Positions 1 to 9,424 of a stretch of DNA of 31,587 nt are shown one piece after another. The notes below the pieces were generated by a model that saw only the letters and a list, made by a program, of their open reading frames with translations, was not told where the DNA came from and made no database searches. Both the position numbers and the translations under genes were made by a program. Position 1 is the stretch's first letter; every line of letters begins with the position of its first letter. This DNA is from Betaproteobacteria bacterium. Lineage in GTDB: Bacteria > Pseudomonadota > Gammaproteobacteria > Burkholderiales > Casimicrobiaceae. The stretch lies in the NCBI GenBank assembly GCA_016717855.1, contig JADKEV010000078.1, forward strand, positions 1-31,587, in the 5' to 3' direction.

Positions 1-150
1 AGCGAAGAGCACCTCCTGCGTGACCTCGCCGAATTTCGCCATGTGCGGATCGGCATTTAGACCTCGCGATCGAGGCTTGTCGGCATACGCGGCGCCAGGG
101 GGCTAGCGCCGCATCGCGCGGCCTTTGTCGCGCAGTTCATTGTCGGCCAT
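1..150 (-). pseudogene. Carboxymuconolactone decarboxylase family protein, N-terminal fragment, disrupted
   Basis: The gene starts at an ATG at 150 behind an AAGGAGG-type ribosome site and runs off the left edge. It opens MADNELRDKGRAMRR, then meets an in-frame TAG (103-105). The sequence resumes with AYADK and ends with DPHMAKFGEVTQEVLFA, the N-terminal pattern of the alkylhydroperoxidase-like carboxymuconolactone decarboxylase family (small helical proteins; PcaC acts in the protocatechuate branch). Between these, one extra C near 75 and one missing base near 57 would restore LDREVYNADPHM, so the damage looks like several single-base indels rather than decay. Only about 50 codons are visible, so neither a PcaC-like decarboxylase nor a peroxidase-type relative can be preferred. 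Confidence 0.6.
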
Positions 151-172
151 CGGTCCTCCTTCGACGCAAATC

Positions 173-245
173 CGGGGTCAGAGTTGGCATTCTTGAGGGA
201 AATCGGGGTCAGACGAGACTTCCTTAGAATGCTCAAGCCTGACCC
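173..245. repeat. GGGGTCAGA short repeats (REP-like)
   Basis: CGGGGTCAGA occurs twice in the same direction (173-182 and 204-213), and an inverted GGGTCAG lies at 239-245. GGGGTCAGA-type words, direct and inverted, are familiar around REP-associated tyrosine transposase remnants in proteobacteria. No transposase frame is visible here. The segment lies between the decarboxylase fragment and the C-terminus of a Bug receptor. Confidence 0.35.
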
Positions 246-260
246 TTATTGTGATGGTGC

Positions 261-1230
261 TCATTGGTGTGAGGTGGCCTCTTTGGTCAGGCACTTTTAC
301 AGTCGTTTCTGCTCTCCTGGACATCAGGCCTAGAAGTTCTCGGGCGTCAGGCCGCTGCAGTCCTCCTGGGATCAGGTCGGGATTTTCAGTCGCGGGATCC
401 GCCCGTGCCTTGACGAACGCCTGGTTCATCCGGCGCATCCCAGGCGGCGTGCCAGCTGGAGCTAAAACGCCGACCCAAAGACGCATATTCGTAGCCGGGC
501 AGGCCGGACTCCGCCAGGGGCGCCGACATCCGGATAGGTAGCGAGCCTTTGTTTCGACGAGATGCCGAGGATGCGGGCCCCCCGCCCGCACCGCAGGAAG
601 GGCTTGATGGCGCCCACAGGTCGGTGATCATGAAGTCGAGCCGTCCGGCGGCGAGATCCGTCGCAGCCTGCGTCGTGCCGGGGTAGTTGACGCCGAGGGC
701 GTCGATGCCGGTTTGCGACTTCAGCATCTGCACCGCCACCAGCGCCGCGCATGCCCCCGATGCCGGCGGATCCAGCCTGCTGACCGCTCCTTGGCGTACT
801 TCGCCGACTCACACACGCCCGGTGCGGACGGGAAGGTCGATTGACGACCAGCATCAGTGGATTGATCGTCCACAGCGTGATCGGCGTGAAGTCCTTGACC
901 GGGTCGTACCCGAGATCCTTGACGAGATACGGATTGGCCGAATGCGTCGTGTTCGAGCCAACCAGCAGCGTATACCCGTCGTTGGGGGCTTTCGCGACGA
1001 TGCGGGCGCGATCATGCTCTGCCCGCCGGGCTTGTTGTCGACGACCCGCAGGCTGGCCGAGCGTCTTCCGACCTGCTCGCCAAGGCGCCGGGTGATCGTA
1101 TCGGACGCGGTGCTGAAGCACAATCACGGCAGTCTGATCGGCCGGTTGGGGAATCGCTTTGCGCCACTCCGCCGGCTTGCAGCAGCGGAAGCGCCGCCAG
1201 CAGGAAGTAGGCTCTGCGGTGGATGTTCAA
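261..1230 (-). pseudogene. Bug/TctC-family tripartite tricarboxylate transporter substrate-binding protein, multiply frameshifted
   Basis: This is a periplasmic solute receptor of the Bug family, which captures organic acids for TctAB-type uptake. The start is probably TTG at 1230, behind GGAG (1237-1240), giving a signal peptide beginning LNIHRRAYFLLAALPLL. Family blocks then appear in different frames: SDTITRRLGEQVGRR, VVDNKPGGQSMIA, RIVAKAPNDGYTLLVGSNT, DPVKDFTPITLW, NYPGTTQAATDLAAGRLDFM and LAPAGTPPGMRRMNQAFVKA. At least five frame changes are needed. The C-terminus is blurred; a TGA at 261-263 would give about 323 residues, the usual size. Each block is well conserved, so indel errors explain the breaks better than neutral decay. 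No TctA or TctB gene is nearby. Confidence 0.75.
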
Positions 1231-1309
1231 GTATGTCTCCTGAGGCGAATCGAGACAGGACATTTCCGCGAGGAAAATCGCGATCAGAACACTGACGACT
1301 TGCTGTTGT

Positions 1310-2441
1310 TCAACCGTTCGGCAGCAGTATCTGGCGCACGACTTCGCCGCGATCGAGCATGTCGAGATTCTGGTTCAGTTGATCGAAGCTCATCGAGCCG
1401 CTCTGCAGGCGGTCCACCGGCATCCTTCCTTCCTGGTAGAACTTGAGGGCCAGCGCGGCGGGTCGCGATCCGCCACGACACTGCCCCCGGAAGGAGCCCG
1501 CGGAAGGACTTCTCCTGCCCGACCAGTTCGGCATGCGTGTACTGATACATGTCGGTCGACACACTTGAAGGCGGACGCGATCAAATCCCCACCTTCCCTG
1601 CGTAATGATGGCGTGGGCGGTCGCCAACACCGCCATGATGCCGGACACCTCGAAAGGCGAAATCGACCCCGCCCCTGCGTCAGATCGCGATCGACTCTCG
1701 ACCAACACGGATCCAGGGCCGAAAGAGTGCGCGTGCGACCAGGTTCCTTCGCCAGCGGAAACTTGCTGTCGAGGATATCGATGCCGATGATTTCCGATGC
1801 CCCGAAATCCTGGCCGCCATCACCGCGTTGAGGCCGACACCGCCCAAGCCGAAGACGGCGACGTTCTGTCCAGGGCGCACCTTCGCCGCATTGAAGACGC
1901 TGCCCGCGCCCGTTACCACCGCGCGGCCGAACATCGCCGCGACATCGAGGGGAGATGCCGGGTCGGTCTTGACCAGCGTGGTCGGCGATGTCACCCCATA
2001 CTGGGCGAAGGGACGAGATGCCGCTGTGGTGAAGAGGGCAATCCGTTGCGGCTGAGCTTCCGCATGCCGTTCGCCAAGCCGCCGGCGGCACGCGAGGCGC
2101 CGATCGTGTCGCGAGGCGCTGTCCTGCCGTCGGTGCCACGGACGGCAATAGCACTACCGCACGCTCGATCATGAGCACGTGGTCACCGACCTTCATTCGC
2201 GTCACACCGCGGCCCCTTCGCGGACGATGCCGGCACCTTCGTGTCCGCCGACGACAGGCAGCTTGCGCTTTCGCAGCCCGGCCCGCACGACGGGTCGTGG
2301 CACGGTCCGGCGCGGACTTCGACGAGCACCTCGCCCTCGCCGGGTCCTTCCAGCTCGACCTCCTCGATGACGAACGGCTTCGCTCTTGACGTGGGGCGTC
2401 GGCAAGCCCTGTTCATACATGACTGCTGCTGTCATCCGCAT
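1310..2441 (-). pseudogene. Zinc-dependent alcohol dehydrogenase (MDR superfamily), multiply frameshifted
   Basis: This encodes a medium-chain NAD(P)-dependent alcohol dehydrogenase. The start is ATG at 2441 (MRMTAAVMYEQGLPTP) behind GGAG at 2451-2454. Blocks in order, in several frames, are FVIEEVELEGPGEGEVLVEV, RKLPVVGGHEGAGIVRE, MKVGDHVLMI, AAMFGRAVVTGAGSVFNAAK, VAVFGLGGVGLNAVMAA (Rossmann fold), ASEIIGIDILDSKFPLAKE, FEVSGIMAVLATAHA, and a C-terminus FYQEGRMPVDRLQSGSMSF ending at TGA 1310. The implied length of about 377 residues fits class III-like dehydrogenases. The stretch where the structural-zinc cysteines would sit is garbled, so their presence cannot be judged. At least five indels are required. 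A strong promoter sits about 70 bases upstream. Confidence 0.75.
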
Positions 2442-2511
2442 CGCGCATTTCTCCGCATCGGTAGTGGCTCGTTGCGGTCGGCAAGTGAATGCCCGATCCG
2501 TCGGTTTCCAT

Positions 2512-2540
2512 ACGATACGATACCTTGCGATGTTTGTCAA
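2512..2540 (-). promoter_or_regulatory. Sigma70-type promoter for the zinc alcohol dehydrogenase
   Basis: On the minus strand a perfect -35 TTGACA (2540-2535) is followed by a 17-base spacer and a -10 TATCGT (2517-2512). It lies 71 bases upstream of the alcohol dehydrogenase start in a locally AT-rich gap between that gene and the APC permease. The spacing is ideal. TATCGT repeats once with a 5-base shift. Confidence 0.55.
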
Positions 2541-2602
2541 AATCATTTTAGATGATACCCGACAGGCGCTCAGCATGGCGTTCCTGTTTGCACAGACGGG
2601 TT

Positions 2603-3943
2603 CTACGCTGCCTTCCGCGTGACCAGCAGCCCAACCACTCCAGCCGCCATCACCAGCAGCGACACGTGCACCGCATCGCGGGAGGCCGCGTAGAGCACGC
2701 TCGACCAGGCGAGCCACGCGCAGGCGGGCAGAAGACGATCCGGCGTCAGCGGAAACAGCGGCACGCGATATGGCCCGCTCGGTTTGGCCATCATTGGCCC
2801 GGAGCACGAACAGCGCGATGCCCCACGAGAAACAGGAACGACCAGAACACCGGGGCGGTGAACTCGACCATCGCTTCCCAAGCCGTCGTACCGCGGTACG
2901 CCAAAAGCCACGAGCGCGAGCGAAATCGCCCTGCACGACATGCGCGACAACCGGCGTACCACGCCCGGAATGCCAGCCGCCCGCTAAGGCGCAGCGCCGT
3001 CCAGTCCGCGCCATCGCATAGTTGGTGCGCGCGCCGACGATCATCGTCGCGTTGATCGAGGTGAGCGCGGCGATCGCGACGATCAGCGCGATGCCCTGCC
3101 CCCCGAGCGCGCCGAACGCGCGCTGCATCACGTCCGCGGCGGGCGCCTTGCTTGCGGCCAGGCCCTTCAACGCGAGGCCGTGCAGCAGCGCCGCGTTCAC
3201 GGCGACATAGGCCGCCGCGATGATCGCGATGCTCACGACCAGCACGGTGACGATCGCGCGCCGGCCGCCCTTGAGTTCCGCCGCGATGTAGGCGGCCTCG
3301 TTCCAGCCGCCGTAGGTGAGCAGCACGAACACCATCGCCAGCCCGAGCATGCCCAGCGGAGGCGACGAGGAGAACGGCGCCGGATCCGCCGGCCCGCCCG
3401 CCGCGGCGTAGAAGCCCGCGACCACCACCGCCGCGAGCCCCGTCACCTCGATCACGGTCAGCACGTTCTGCGCGCGGGCGGACGCGCGCAGCCCGCGACG
3501 TTGAGCAAGGCCAGCACGATGACAATGATCGCGGCCCACCATGCCGCGCCCATGTTCCCGAGCGGAATCACGCGCGCCATGTACTCGCCGAAGACGAACG
3601 CGAGCAGCGCGATCGCGCCGGGATTGATGACGGTGGCCCGCGCCCAGGCATAAAGAAGCTCGCATGCCGCCCGTAAGCGCGCGTCAGGAAGTGGTAGTCG
3701 CCGCCGACGTGCCGGTAAGCGGCCGCCATCTCGGCGTGGCACAGCGCGCCCGCCAGCGAAATCAGCGCGCCCAGCACCACGCGAGCGTCAGCCAGCCGAT
3801 GTCGCCCGTGACTCCTGCCACCATCGACGGGGTCTTGAAAATGCCTGCCCCGACGACGATGCCGACGACGATCGCTATCGCATCGCGCCTGCGCAGGAGG
3901 GCCAGCAGCGGGGCGGCTGCGTCGTGATGGACGCCGGGAACAT
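2603..3943 (-). pseudogene. APC-superfamily amino acid permease, multiply frameshifted
   Basis: This is an inner-membrane amino acid/polyamine transporter of about 446 residues, normal for the family, ending at 2603. Hydrophobic segments appear in order but in alternating frames: AIAIVVGIVVGAGIFKTPSM (the glycine-rich first helix typical of APC carriers), VLGALISLAGALCHAEMAAA, NPGAIALLAFVFGEYMA, AAWWAAIIVIVLALLNVAG, VLTVIEVTGLAAVVVAGFYA, LGLAMVFVLLTYGGWNEAAY, AIVTVLVVSIAIIAAAYVAV, IVAIAALTSINATMIVGART and the C-terminal VHVSLLVMAAGVVGLLVTRK. The start is uncertain; ATG 3943 lies 20 bases after the methyltransferase stop, suggesting one operon. At least five indels are needed. The substrate cannot be inferred. 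Confidence 0.75.
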
Positions 3944-3963
3944 CTTCGTGCGGAGCCACCTGG

Positions 3964-4826
3964 CTAGCGCTTTCGCGCGGTGGCGAGCGTCCGGGTGCCC
4001 CCCCACCAGTTGTACTCGCCGCGCATCGAGTCGCCCGCGACGACGAAGCGGCCCCGCGCTGGAGTTGTTGTCGGCGTCGATGAAGCTGAACGACGGTCTG
4101 TTGCCGCGCAGCGAGGCCGGTAACGTCTGCGTCTTGCCGCCGGCAGTGGGCGTGCCAGCGACCTTCTGAAGTGGCGCTGCATGAGCGGAGACGGTACTCC
4201 TCAACCCATCGTCCTGTTTCACCGTCCACTCGCCGGCGACGCTCGCCGGCACATAACCGAATAGCCGTCGCGGCCCTCCACCACGAAGTGCTCATCCAGT
4301 TCCCAGTCGCCCATGGGGAATTGATGGGACACGACGCGTGCCCGGCTTCATCTTAGGATCGTCGGCCGCAGCTTCAGGTTGAGTTCCAGCAGCAGGTACA
4401 GCGTGACCACGGTCGCTTTCGTGAAGTCCTCCACGAAGATATCGCCGATGATGATATTCACCGTGCTTTCGACGCCGGCGCGCGCGACATTGCGGCGCGC
4501 CAGCTGAGCTCCATCGGCTTCGTACTCGATGCCCACCGCCCGGGCGCGGAACTGCTTCGCCGCGGCGATCAGGATCTTGCCGTCGCCGCAGCCGGGGTCG
4601 TAGACGAGATCGTCACCTTCGTGACCGCGGCCGCGGTCGCTTGCCTGCGACCAGTGCATCGGGCGTGGGCAACCAGATGACATCCCTTGCCCCTTGTCCC
4701 AATGTCGGCTGGTAGATCCGTTCGCCGGCTCCTGGTTGGGCGGCCATTCTTCAGGAAAGAGCGTTGGCCGCTGTCGCGTAGCCAACAAGGCAACCAACAA
4801 AGGTTGCAAAAGGCGGGCAAAGTCAT
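3964..4826 (-). pseudogene. Class I SAM-dependent methyltransferase with N-terminal signal-like segment, multiply frameshifted
   Basis: The start is ATG at 4826 (MTLPAF) behind GGGAGA; the end is TAG at 3964. After a hydrophobic LQPLLVALLA stretch that looks like a signal peptide or anchor come FPEEWPPNQEPAN and, after a frame change, IYQPTLGQGARDVIWLPTP. Then comes the SAM-binding motif DLVYDPGCGDGKILIAAA, with VGIEYEADGAQLARRN and IIIGDIFVEDFTKATVVTLY. After further frame changes follow VVSHQFPMGDWELDEHFVVE and a C-terminal tail VAGEWTVKQDDG, TPTAGGKTQTLPASLRG, GEYNWWGGTRTLATARKR. The TLYLL.ELNLKLRP block is typical of a bacterial methyltransferase group of unknown substrate. The adjacent APC permease suggests a common pathway. 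At least five indels are needed. Confidence 0.7.
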
Positions 4827-4981
4827 CGCGCAGTCTCCCGTGAACGCGGTGGGTGAAAGTATCCGGTCACGCGCGCGGAAGGTCGCGCAGGCTGTTGCGC
4901 CGGTGTCCAGGTGGCGTTGCATGGCGCGACGCACCTCGAGCCCAGGAAGTTTACCGGGCTTTGTTCGCCGGATGGCGGCTG

Positions 4982-5014
4982 GCGATGGGTGTCGCTTCGC
5001 TCGACCCATCCTAC
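4982..5014. repeat. REP-like palindromic element
   Basis: The hairpin has arms GATGGGT (4984-4990) and ACCCATC (5004-5010), with a GTCGCTTCGCTCG loop and the flank CCTACG. It matches the widespread intergenic word that, when translated by mistake, gives WVERSDTH. It lies between the methyltransferase and the SDR, immediately after the likely SDR stop. I found no second copy in the window. Confidence 0.65.
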
Positions 5015-5836
5015 GGTGGGGAGCGGCGCAGCGGGCGGCTGGTAACCTGCGCCGGGAATCAGCCCCATCAGGTTGCGCGTGGATCCGGCATCGACGACGA
5101 GCTCGGCCCCGTTCACATAGGAGCACGGAGGCTGGACAGGAACACCACGGCTTCCGCGATTTCCTCCGGCCGCCCGATACCTTGGCCGGAATGGCCTCCG
5201 GACCGGCGCTGCATGGCCCCCGGCTGTTCGTACGCGGCCTGAGTCCTGGGGTCTGGACGAAACCGGGAAGTACGGCGTTGCTGCGCACGCCGTCCGCCCC
5301 ACTCGATGGCGAGCTGACCCAGAGCATCGTCACGCCGGCCTTCGCGACGCTGTAGGCGCCGCCGAACAGGATCGCAAAGTCCGCGCCGATCGACGACACT
5401 TCCACCAACGCTCCGTCGCCCGTGCGCGCATCGCCCGGCCGAATACCTGCAGACAAAGGAAGTAGCCGCTCAGGTTGACCGCCAGCAGCGCGTTCCAGTC
5501 GGCGAGCGCCAGACTCGCGAGCGGACCGGGACGGCTGATCGCCGCTGTTGACGAGCACCTGGGCGTCGCCGAAGCGGTCGCGAACCGCGGTGCAGGCCGC
5601 CTCGACGCTGGCCTGATCCGCGACGTCCCAAGCAGGTGACACGCCCTGCGCACCGGCATTTACAACGAGGCCAATGACTCATCGGCGCCCGCCTGACTCC
5701 GGTCGAGGATGGCGATCGCGGCCCCTTGTTCCGCCAGCGCCACCGCGATAGCGCGACCGATGCCGCTGCCGCCGCCCGTCACCACGCAGACCCGCCCCTC
5801 CAGTCCCAGCCACGTGGATTTCCCGCCTTCTTCCAT
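5011..5836 (-). pseudogene. SDR-family NAD(P)-dependent oxidoreductase, multiply frameshifted
   Basis: The start is ATG at 5836 behind GGAGGAAGGC, five bases after the ribosome site. Motifs in order, in changing frames, are CVVTGGGSGIGRAIAVALAE (Rossmann TGxxxGIG), QGAAIAILDRS, AACTAVRDRFGDAQVLVN, LVEVSSIGADFAILFGGA with the active-site YSVAK (serine, tyrosine and lysine all present), RSNAVLPGFVQTP, and the C-terminal VNGAELVVDAGSTRNLMG. No stop follows in the last frame. A TAG at 5011-5013, one base out of phase and at the edge of a REP element, is the likely natural end, giving about 275 residues. It lies 23 bases after the Bug receptor stop in the same leftward set. Confidence 0.7.
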
Positions 5837-5859
5837 GCCTTCCTCCGCCACTGTCTGGC

Positions 5860-6845
5860 TCAATCAGTTTGATATTGCGTTCCTTCACCAGCCGTCCCCA
5901 GCGCGCGCTGTCGGTTGCCACCATCGCAGCGAAGTCGGCGGGCGAGCCGCAACCGGCCTCGATGCCCATCGACGCGAAGCGAAGCAGACAACTCCGGCGA
6001 TTGCATCGCCTTGTCTGGCCTCGGCGTTGATCCGTTTGACTAGTTCAGGCGGCATCCCCTTCGGCCCGTACAGGCCAAACCAGGACAGCACCGAGAATCC
6101 GCCAGCCGTTTCGCCGATCGTCGGAACTTCCGGCGCAAGCGAGGAACGCTTGGGTCCGCTGACCGCCAGCGCGCGCGCCCGGCCTGTCTGGGCGTGCGGC
6201 ATCCCGGACGGAACAGCGTCCAATGCCAGGTGCACGGTCCCGCTCGAGAGGTCCGCAATCGATGACCCCGTCCCCTTGTACGGAACGTGGGTGAAGCTCA
6301 CGCCCGCCTGGGCCGTGAAGAGTTCGAAGCTCAGATGCGCCCAGGGCCGATGCCGCTGCTGGCGTAGTTGAGATACCGGGCTTCTCCTTCGCCAGAGCGA
6401 GCAGTTCGCCCGTTTTTGCAGGGATCGACGGCGACCCCAGCAACACATTGTTGGCCTCCGCCAGCAGCGCGATCGGCGTGAAGTCATCGACCACGTTGTA
6501 CGGCAGGTTCTTCTGCACGTGTTGTGCAATCAGTGGGTGCTGGTGGTGGCAGCAGGCAACGTGTAACCGTCGGCCGGGGCGCGGGCGACCTCGGCCGATC
6601 TATCGCGCCGGCCGCCCACTGCTGTTGTCGACGACGAACGGCTGGCCCGTCGCCTGCGCCATGGCCTGACTGACGAGACGCGCGAGGAGGTCCGTCGTGC
6701 CGCCGACGGAGATGGGCACGACGACACGCACCGCCTTGGTTGGCCAGGCCGGCGCCTGGGCCTGGGTAAGCCCGGATGCAGCTAACGCAAGGGCGGGCAG
6801 CAGTCGGGTGACAGCGCTGCACAAGTGTGCGAGTGAACCGTTCAT
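5860..6845 (-). pseudogene. Bug/TctC-family tripartite tricarboxylate transporter substrate-binding protein, multiply frameshifted
   Basis: The start is ATG at 6845 with an AGAGG site upstream. The signal peptide begins MNGSLAHLCSAVTRLLPALA and ends near TQAQA. Family blocks follow across frames: WPTKAVRVVVPISVGGTTDL, LLARLVSQAMAQATGQPFVV, LPYNVVDDFTPIALLAEANN, THVPYKGTGSSIADLSSG, LALDAVPSGMPHAQTG, LAPEVPTIGETAGGFSVL, GPKGMPPELVKRINAEA and ARWGRLVKERNIKL. One missing base at the end would give the canonical NIKLD stop at 5860. The length of about 328 residues is normal. At least five indels are needed. Its place between the MmgE/PrpD gene and the SDR suggests uptake of the substrate of those enzymes. 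Confidence 0.75.
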
Positions 6846-6902
6846 GGTGGATGACCTCTTCGGGTTGGGGGTGAGTGATTGGGACATTGGCTGTTCCGGT
6901 CT

Positions 6903-8315
6903 TTACTGCCAGACCGCGGCGACTTGCTTGCCGACGTTGGGGAGCGTTGCCACGCTGCGGCAAAGCCGCAGCAGCTCGATAATGGCGCCGCCAGAGAGCA
7001 CAGTGCGTGCCTGCGCGTCGAACTTGGCGTCCAGTTCATCGTCGGTCATGGGTCTCGCGATGCTGCCCCGCGCATGGGCGATATGGGAACGGATACGCGC
7101 TCCGCTCGCGAGCGTCACCTCGGCGATCGCCTCGTCGCGCCGGGCGCGGGATCGGCGACCGCCGATATCGCTGCCCCGCAATGCCGCGACGGCGGGATCG
7201 TCGATGCAGATCCTGGCGCAACTGCGCGATGCCCGCGGACCGCTGCACAAGCGTCGCGGCTGCCCAATGGAACAGGCTGATTTGCGCGTCCACCGGCGAA
7301 TTCGGCTCGCGCCGGCCGGTCAGGTCCAGCGCAAGCGGATGGACGGTGAGCGTCACAGCCGCGAGTGCCGCGTCAGCGGGGAGCTGGCCCGCGATCTCGA
7401 GACAGGCGTCGATCGCCGGATGCGCGACGATGCCCGCGGGATACGGCTTGTAGGCATTCGCCAGCAGCTCGAAATGCCGGCCCAGGCCGTCGACGGCGCG
7501 GTCGAGATCGCCGCCGCTGCCGAAGACGTCGACGAAGCCCTTGGGCGCTTCCAGCGCATTGTCCGTGCACGACAACCCGCCGGCGGCGAGCATGGCCGCG
7601 GACACGCCGTTGCGCGCCGCGTGCGCCGGAATGAAGAACGCCGCCATCGCGCCATGCGTGGCGCGGAAGCCCGCGGCCTGCGCCGCGGCAAGGCCGAGCG
7701 CCCAGCGCATTCTCTGCTCGTCGAGTCGCAGCAGGTTACCGAGAGCGGCCGCGGCGCCGATCGGTCCGGTGATGCCGGTGACGAAGAGTCCGAGATTGGC
7801 CCGCGCCGGCGGCAGCAACAGGACGTTGCTCATCAGGCACTCGATCTCGATGCCCAGCGCCAGCGCGGTGACGAAGTCCTCGCCGAGACCGCCTGCTTTT
7901 TCGCAGAAGGCGAAGAGGGCCGCCGCCACCGGGCCGGTCGGATGCGTCACGGTTGCCAGATGGGTGTCGTCGAACGAGAGAACGGTGGAGCTCAGGCAAT
8001 TGAAGTACCGCGCTCGATATGCGTGCGTCGCCCATGCCCGATGATCGATGCCTGCGGGTTTCCACCCGCCTCGGCGTCGGCAGTGACCCCAATCGCGACC
8101 GCGGGGTCGCGGCAGCCGCCCAGCACGCACCCCATCCAGTTCAGGAACGCGCGCGCGGCCTCCGCCCGCACTTCTTCTGGCAGCAACGCAAAGCGCGCAT
8201 GCGTGGCGAAAGCGGCAAGCTCGCGCGTGATCGCGCGTGCGGGCCGCGCGCCGGTCGCCGAAGTCGCTGCGGAACTCACGCGCTGGCTCTTGTCGTCGTT
8301 CATCGTTCGCGTCAC
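6903..8315 (-). pseudogene. MmgE/PrpD family protein, two frameshifts
   Basis: This family includes 2-methylcitrate dehydratase and cis-aconitate decarboxylase. A GTG at 8315 overlaps the amidohydrolase stop (GTGA), suggesting translational coupling; ATG at 8303 is the alternative. The blocks are ARAITRELAAFATHARFALL, RAFLNWMGCVLGG and ASIIGHGRRTHIE, then after a shift near 8010 comes LSFDDTHLATVTHPTGPVAA (the conserved DD.H segment) and the long stretch through NAYKPYPAGIVAHPAID. After a second shift near 7210 come ICIDDPAVAALRG and ASGARIRSHIAHARGS, ending at TAA 6903. About 467 residues in total, normal for the family. A second, intact member lies at 29524. Confidence 0.8.
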
Positions 8316-9412
8316 GCCGCTGTCGCGCGATCGCCGATCTGTTGCAGCGCCGGCAGGCGGTAGATCCGGCATGCCGTCCGGTAGAACAGATCGCTGCGCT
8401 CATCCGGCGACAGCGCCCGGCTGGCGAGCTTGAACGCGTTCCAGAGCTCGATGTAGCCGCAGGACTGCTGGTCGACCGGGAAATTGCTTTCGAACATGCA
8501 GCGCCGCGTGCCGAACGCGTCGATGCAGACGTCGATCAGGGGCTGCCAGGCTTGCGCCAGTTCGGCCGACCCGGCGGGCCGTTCGCGATCCTCGAACCCG
8601 AAACCGAAGACCGGCATGCCCATGCCCCCGAGCTTCACGCGAACATTGTCCCGGGCGGCCAGGTCACGCAGGTCCTGGGCCCAGCGGGCGCGCACCGCGG
8701 CACGCCGTGACGTGGGCTCACCGACGCCGATGACCCCGCCCACATGGTCCAGCACGATGGCGGTGTCCGGGAAGGCATCCGCCAGATCGATCAGTTCGCC
8801 CAACTGGTGGTGGTAGATCCATGCGTCGTAACCGAGCCCGGACGGGCCGAGCCGGGCGAATCCCTTCCTGAATGACGGGTCGGCCATCAAGTGGGGCTTG
8901 GGCGGCACCTTGATGAACCGTCCGACCAGTCCATCGGCATGCGCGGTGTGATGGCGAATCCCGCGCAGCCGTCCCTTTGCCGCCGCCAGGTGTGCGTGCA
9001 GAACTTCTTCGACGGCATCGCCCTGCGTCAGGTCGGCATGCGCAACGATGCCGGCGGCCACCTGGCAGGAGCCCTCCGGGCTTTCCATCGGTGTTCCGGC
9101 GATGTTGATGATCCGCTCGACCTCACCGACCGGCCGCAGCGCTTCGGGGCCGGTCTGGCGCCACCCCGCCCCGTAGCCCTCGACGTAGACCGTGCCGATG
9201 ATCCGATGCCCGCCGCCGACGTCGCGCTGAAGGTCCTCCTTGCGGTAGAAGTTGGCGTCGGTCGCCCCGCCGTACAGATGATGGTGCGCGTCGACAATCG
9301 GCAGGCCGGACTCCAGCGCTTGTTCCCGAGGCGAGCGGGCAAGCCAATCCTGCAGCGCCAAGGTGGTCCTCGGATAGCTGCCGCGGTAGGTGGATGGCGC
9401 GTCGTCGTGCAT
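8312..9412 (-). CDS. Amidohydrolase family (amidohydrolase 2) metal-dependent hydrolase
   Basis: This is an intact 366-residue TIM-barrel hydrolase and, with the aldo/keto reductase, one of two fully open genes in the left third. The metal-binding HxH lies in VDAHHHLYGG (Asp41, His43, His45). Later come RGIRHHTAHADG, WIYHHQLGELIDLADAFP, AIVLDHVGGVIGVGEP and the C-terminal FESNFPVD (about 307-314) with the conserved aspartate. This is the amidohydrolase 2 pattern, which covers lactone and pyrone hydrolases and some decarboxylases. The true substrate cannot be told. It sits 12 bases after a Bug receptor and overlaps the MmgE/PrpD start, implying one leftward operon for uptake and hydrolysis of an organic acid or lactone. 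Confidence 0.9.
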   Translation of the reverse strand: MHDDAPSTYRGSYPRTTLALQDWLARSPREQALESGLPIVDAHHHLYGGATDANFYRKEDLQRDVGGGHRIIGTVYVEGYGAGWRQTGPEALRPVGEVERIINIAGTPMESPEGSCQVAAGIVAHADLTQGDAVEEVLHAHLAAAKGRLRGIRHHTAHADGLVGRFIKVPPKPHLMADPSFRKGFARLGPSGLGYDAWIYHHQLGELIDLADAFPDTAIVLDHVGGVIGVGEPTSRRAAVRARWAQDLRDLAARDNVRVKLGGMGMPVFGFGFEDRERPAGSAELAQAWQPLIDVCIDAFGTRRCMFESNFPVDQQSCGYIELWNAFKLASRALSPDERSDLFYRTACRIYRLPALQQIGDRATAA

Positions 9413-9424
9413 GTGGTCGCGAAG

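Noticed and set aside
4823..5010. In-frame extension of the SDR through the REP element
   Set aside because: The translation contains WVERSDTH, the mark of a translated REP; the extension probably arises from a one-base error near the true stop.
6697..8433. A 578-codon open frame on the plus strand
   Set aside because: It is antisense to Bug and MmgE/PrpD genes whose motifs are clear; no family features in its own translation.
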